DNA of 64,000 nucleotides from Qipengyuania pacifica (GTDB lineage: Bacteria > Pseudomonadota > Alphaproteobacteria > Sphingomonadales > Sphingomonadaceae), in NCBI RefSeq assembly GCF_019857205.1, contig NZ_JAHWXO010000010.1, positions 44,588 through 108,587 of the forward strand, given 5' to 3'. Shown piece by piece: positions 62,352-64,000 of the stretch. Position numbers and translations under genes: made by a program. Within the stretch, counting starts at the first letter, position 1. Every line of letters starts with the position of its first letter. The notes beneath the pieces were generated by a model. That model was not told the origin of the DNA, did no database searches, and was given only the letters and a program-made list of their open reading frames with translations.

Positions 62352-63731
62352 TTACTCCGCGCCGATGAAGATCGCCTTCGCGTTGACGAATTCCTTGACG
62401 CCGAAGCCGCCGTGTTCGCGGCCATAGCCGGAATTCTTCACCCCGCCGAAGGGCATCGATGGGTCCGCCACGCCATAGGTGTTGATATAGACCATGCCGG
62501 TGTCGAAGTGCTTGCTCGCCAGTTCGATCGCGCGGTCGGTATCGCCGCACAATATGCCTCCGCCCAAGCCATAGCGGCTGTCGTTAGCGAGGCGCATCGC
62601 GTCCTCGTCGTCCTTTGCGCGGATCACGCTGGCGACCGGGCCGAACAATTCATCGTCATAGGCCGGCTGTCCCGGTGCGACATCCGTGAGCACGGTCGCC
62701 GGATAGAACGCGCCGGGTCCGTCGGGGATCTTGCCGCCGCAGGCGATCTTGGCGCCCTTGGATACGGATTCGTCCACCTGCTTCTGCAGATCGTCGCGCA
62801 GGTCCGCCGACGACATCGGTCCCATGTCGCTATCCTTGGCGGTCGGATCGCCAAGCTTGACCCCTTCGAAACGCCCGACGAACTTTTCCAGAAACGCGTC
62901 ATAGACCTTGTCGGTCACGATAAAGCGCTTGCCGTTGATGCAGGTCTGGCCATTGTTGTAGAGGCGCGCCTGTGCGCACACATCGGCTGCCTTCGCCAGA
63001 TCGGCGTCTTCCAGCACCAGATAGGCATCGTTCGACCCCAGCTCGAGCACGGTCTTCTTGATGACCTTGGCCGCCTTCTCCGCCACGTGGCGCCCCGCTC
63101 CGTCCGATCCGGTCAGCGTTACGCCGCGCACCTTGTCGTGGGCGATGATTTCATCCGACGTGTCATGATCGATCACCAGAACGGTGAACAGGTTCTCGGG
63201 CAGGCCGCCTTCCCTGAATATCTTCTCGATCATCAGTCCGCTGCCGGTGCAGAGCGAGGAGTGCTTCAGCAGCACGCCGTTCCCGGCCATCAGGCTGGCG
63301 ATGGCATAGCGGATCACCTGATAGGCGGGAAAATTCCACGGCTGGATGCCGTAGATCACGCCGATCGGCGAATAGGTGACGATGCCGCGCGCCGCATTGC
63401 TGGGATCGCGTTTTTCGTCGGCGAGCTCCTTCGGCCCGGTGGCGGCGGTATAGTCGCAGATGCCGGCGCACAGCTCGATCTCGTCACGGCTATCGCCGAT
63501 CAGCTTGCCGACCTCGCGCGTCATCAGCTGCGCAAGTTCTTCCTTGTTGTCGCGCAGCGCCTTGCCGATGCCGCCGATTACGGCAGCCCGGTCCTCCAGG
63601 CTTTTCAGCTTCCATTCGCTAAAGGCCTCGTGGCAGGCCTCGACCTTGGCCGCGGCGTCCTTGGCGGAAATCATCTCGAAGCTCTCGATGTTTTCGCCGG
63701 TTGCGGGATTTACGGTGGTGATGGTGGACAT
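62352..63731 (-). CDS. NAD(P)-dependent aldehyde dehydrogenase, succinate-semialdehyde type
   Basis: 459 aa, the YneI/Sad length. Catalytic Cys in NNGQTCINGKRF, catalytic Glu in LELGSNDAYLVLEDADL, cofactor strand GVIYGIQPWNFPAYQVIR, and TLTGSDGAGRHVAEKAAKV. The family oxidises succinate semialdehyde to succinate in GABA use or related aldehydes; the exact substrate is inferred. It is a single gene. Confidence 0.88.
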   Translation of the reverse strand: MSTITTVNPATGENIESFEMISAKDAAAKVEACHEAFSEWKLKSLEDRAAVIGGIGKALRDNKEELAQLMTREVGKLIGDSRDEIELCAGICDYTAATGPKELADEKRDPSNAARGIVTYSPIGVIYGIQPWNFPAYQVIRYAIASLMAGNGVLLKHSSLCTGSGLMIEKIFREGGLPENLFTVLVIDHDTSDEIIAHDKVRGVTLTGSDGAGRHVAEKAAKVIKKTVLELGSNDAYLVLEDADLAKAADVCAQARLYNNGQTCINGKRFIVTDKVYDAFLEKFVGRFEGVKLGDPTAKDSDMGPMSSADLRDDLQKQVDESVSKGAKIACGGKIPDGPGAFYPATVLTDVAPGQPAYDDELFGPVASVIRAKDDEDAMRLANDSRYGLGGGILCGDTDRAIELASKHFDTGMVYINTYGVADPSMPFGGVKNSGYGREHGGFGVKEFVNAKAIFIGAE

Positions 63732-63828
63732 GGGGGTTTCTCTTTCGTGTCTGTTTACCCACTCAAGGAACGAGCGCCCCCGAACGTTCCAACACTAATC
63801 GGTCGAACAGCCGTCCCACCCCCGCTCT

Positions 63829-63855
63829 CGTCATTCCCGCGCAGGCGGGAATCCA
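63829..63855. repeat. dispersed palindromic repeat
   Basis: CGTCATTCCCGCGCAGGCGG plus GAATCCA; ATTCCCGC pairs with GCGGGAAT around a 4-nt loop. This is a widely occurring intergenic repeat in proteobacteria, related in form to the one at 61946. Confidence 0.7.
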
Positions 63856-63957
63856 GCCTGGCCCGGCGCGTCATCGCCGTCTCGCCGATGACCGCAGCCA
63901 TGCCCGCCACCAGCCGTAGGACCCCCTCTCGAACAATCCTATTTCTGCGCTAAATGC

Positions 63958-63986
63958 TTGACTTTCATACACCTTTTCGGCATATC
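63958..63986 (+). promoter_or_regulatory. possible sigma-70 promoter facing right
   Basis: TTGACT at 63958-63963, a 17-base gap, and CATATC at 63981-63986. It would serve a gene beyond the window edge. Confidence 0.35.
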
Positions 63987-64000
63987 CCCCGCCGGATCGG

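Larger units (their letters stand above)
63732..64000. other. right edge, 269 bp without a gene
   Basis: No gene is found. It contains the promoter of the dehydrogenase, a palindromic repeat and a possible promoter facing out of the window. Confidence 0.4.

Noticed and set aside
1..64000. CRISPR arrays, insertion sequences, transposases, integrases
   Set aside because: None was seen: no regularly spaced direct repeats and no transposase or recombinase motif in any convincing frame.

Overview
The window looks like chromosomal DNA of an alphaproteobacterium, most likely order Sphingomonadales near Erythrobacteraceae. The reasons are high-GC coding with strong third-position bias, an FnrL-type regulator, an NDUFA4-like complex I accessory subunit, a long-chain polyprenyl diphosphate synthase, many small families typical of that group (DUF6456, SIMPL, PepSY plus two-component system), and a GTA-type holin. 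The taxonomic call is inference from gene content, not from a marker such as 16S rRNA.

Layout. 1-9051, mostly minus strand: the cell-envelope and translation block rpsB-tsf // pyrH-frr-uppS-cdsA-dxr-rseP. A divergent DASS-type anion transporter separates tsf from pyrH. 9398-14647: a small membrane protein, phosphatidylserine synthase and decarboxylase, a long-form KAS III, an FNR-type oxygen sensor, tRNA-Tyr, rlmB and hupB. 14899-22204: lon, two spore-coat-U (SCPU) domain proteins, ybaB-dnaX preceded by the SRP RNA, a class A beta-lactamase and an ETC complex I subunit. 22221-39511: hrpB, polyprenyl synthase, chorismate mutase, a PepSY/response regulator/histidine kinase set, SIMPL protein, amidohydrolase, uup, UDG-like protein, GST, a DUF6456/XRE divergent pair, a GT4 glycosyltransferase and yajC-secD-secF.

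39714-50421 is the accessory-looking part. Directly after tRNA-Pro(GGG) come five same-strand genes (40059-49898), all encoding exported proteins built from DUF11-like beta-sandwich modules. They include a 1692-residue predicted outer-membrane protein and a protein with a P-domain but no protease. A lone GTA-type holin gene follows. The five proteins share sequence modules with one another, so they look like one surface apparatus. I recognise no described system of this composition; it is the best candidate here for something new.

50452-63731: aroQ, accB-accC, a GFA protein, an Lrp regulator, a soluble histidine kinase with a degenerate ATPase domain, a polysaccharide deacetylase with no ordinary start codon, tRNA-Ile2(CAT) and tRNA-Pro(TGG), a MATE transporter, an M28 peptidase, ettA, a 54-residue membrane protein and a succinate-semialdehyde-type dehydrogenase. 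Two dispersed palindromic repeats lie near the right end.

Other points worth following up are the beta-lactamase carrying both cysteines (Ambler 69/238) that mark class A carbapenemases, the orphan SCPU pair, and the apparent ATC start of the deacetylase. All functions are read from sequence motifs; nothing was searched against a database.
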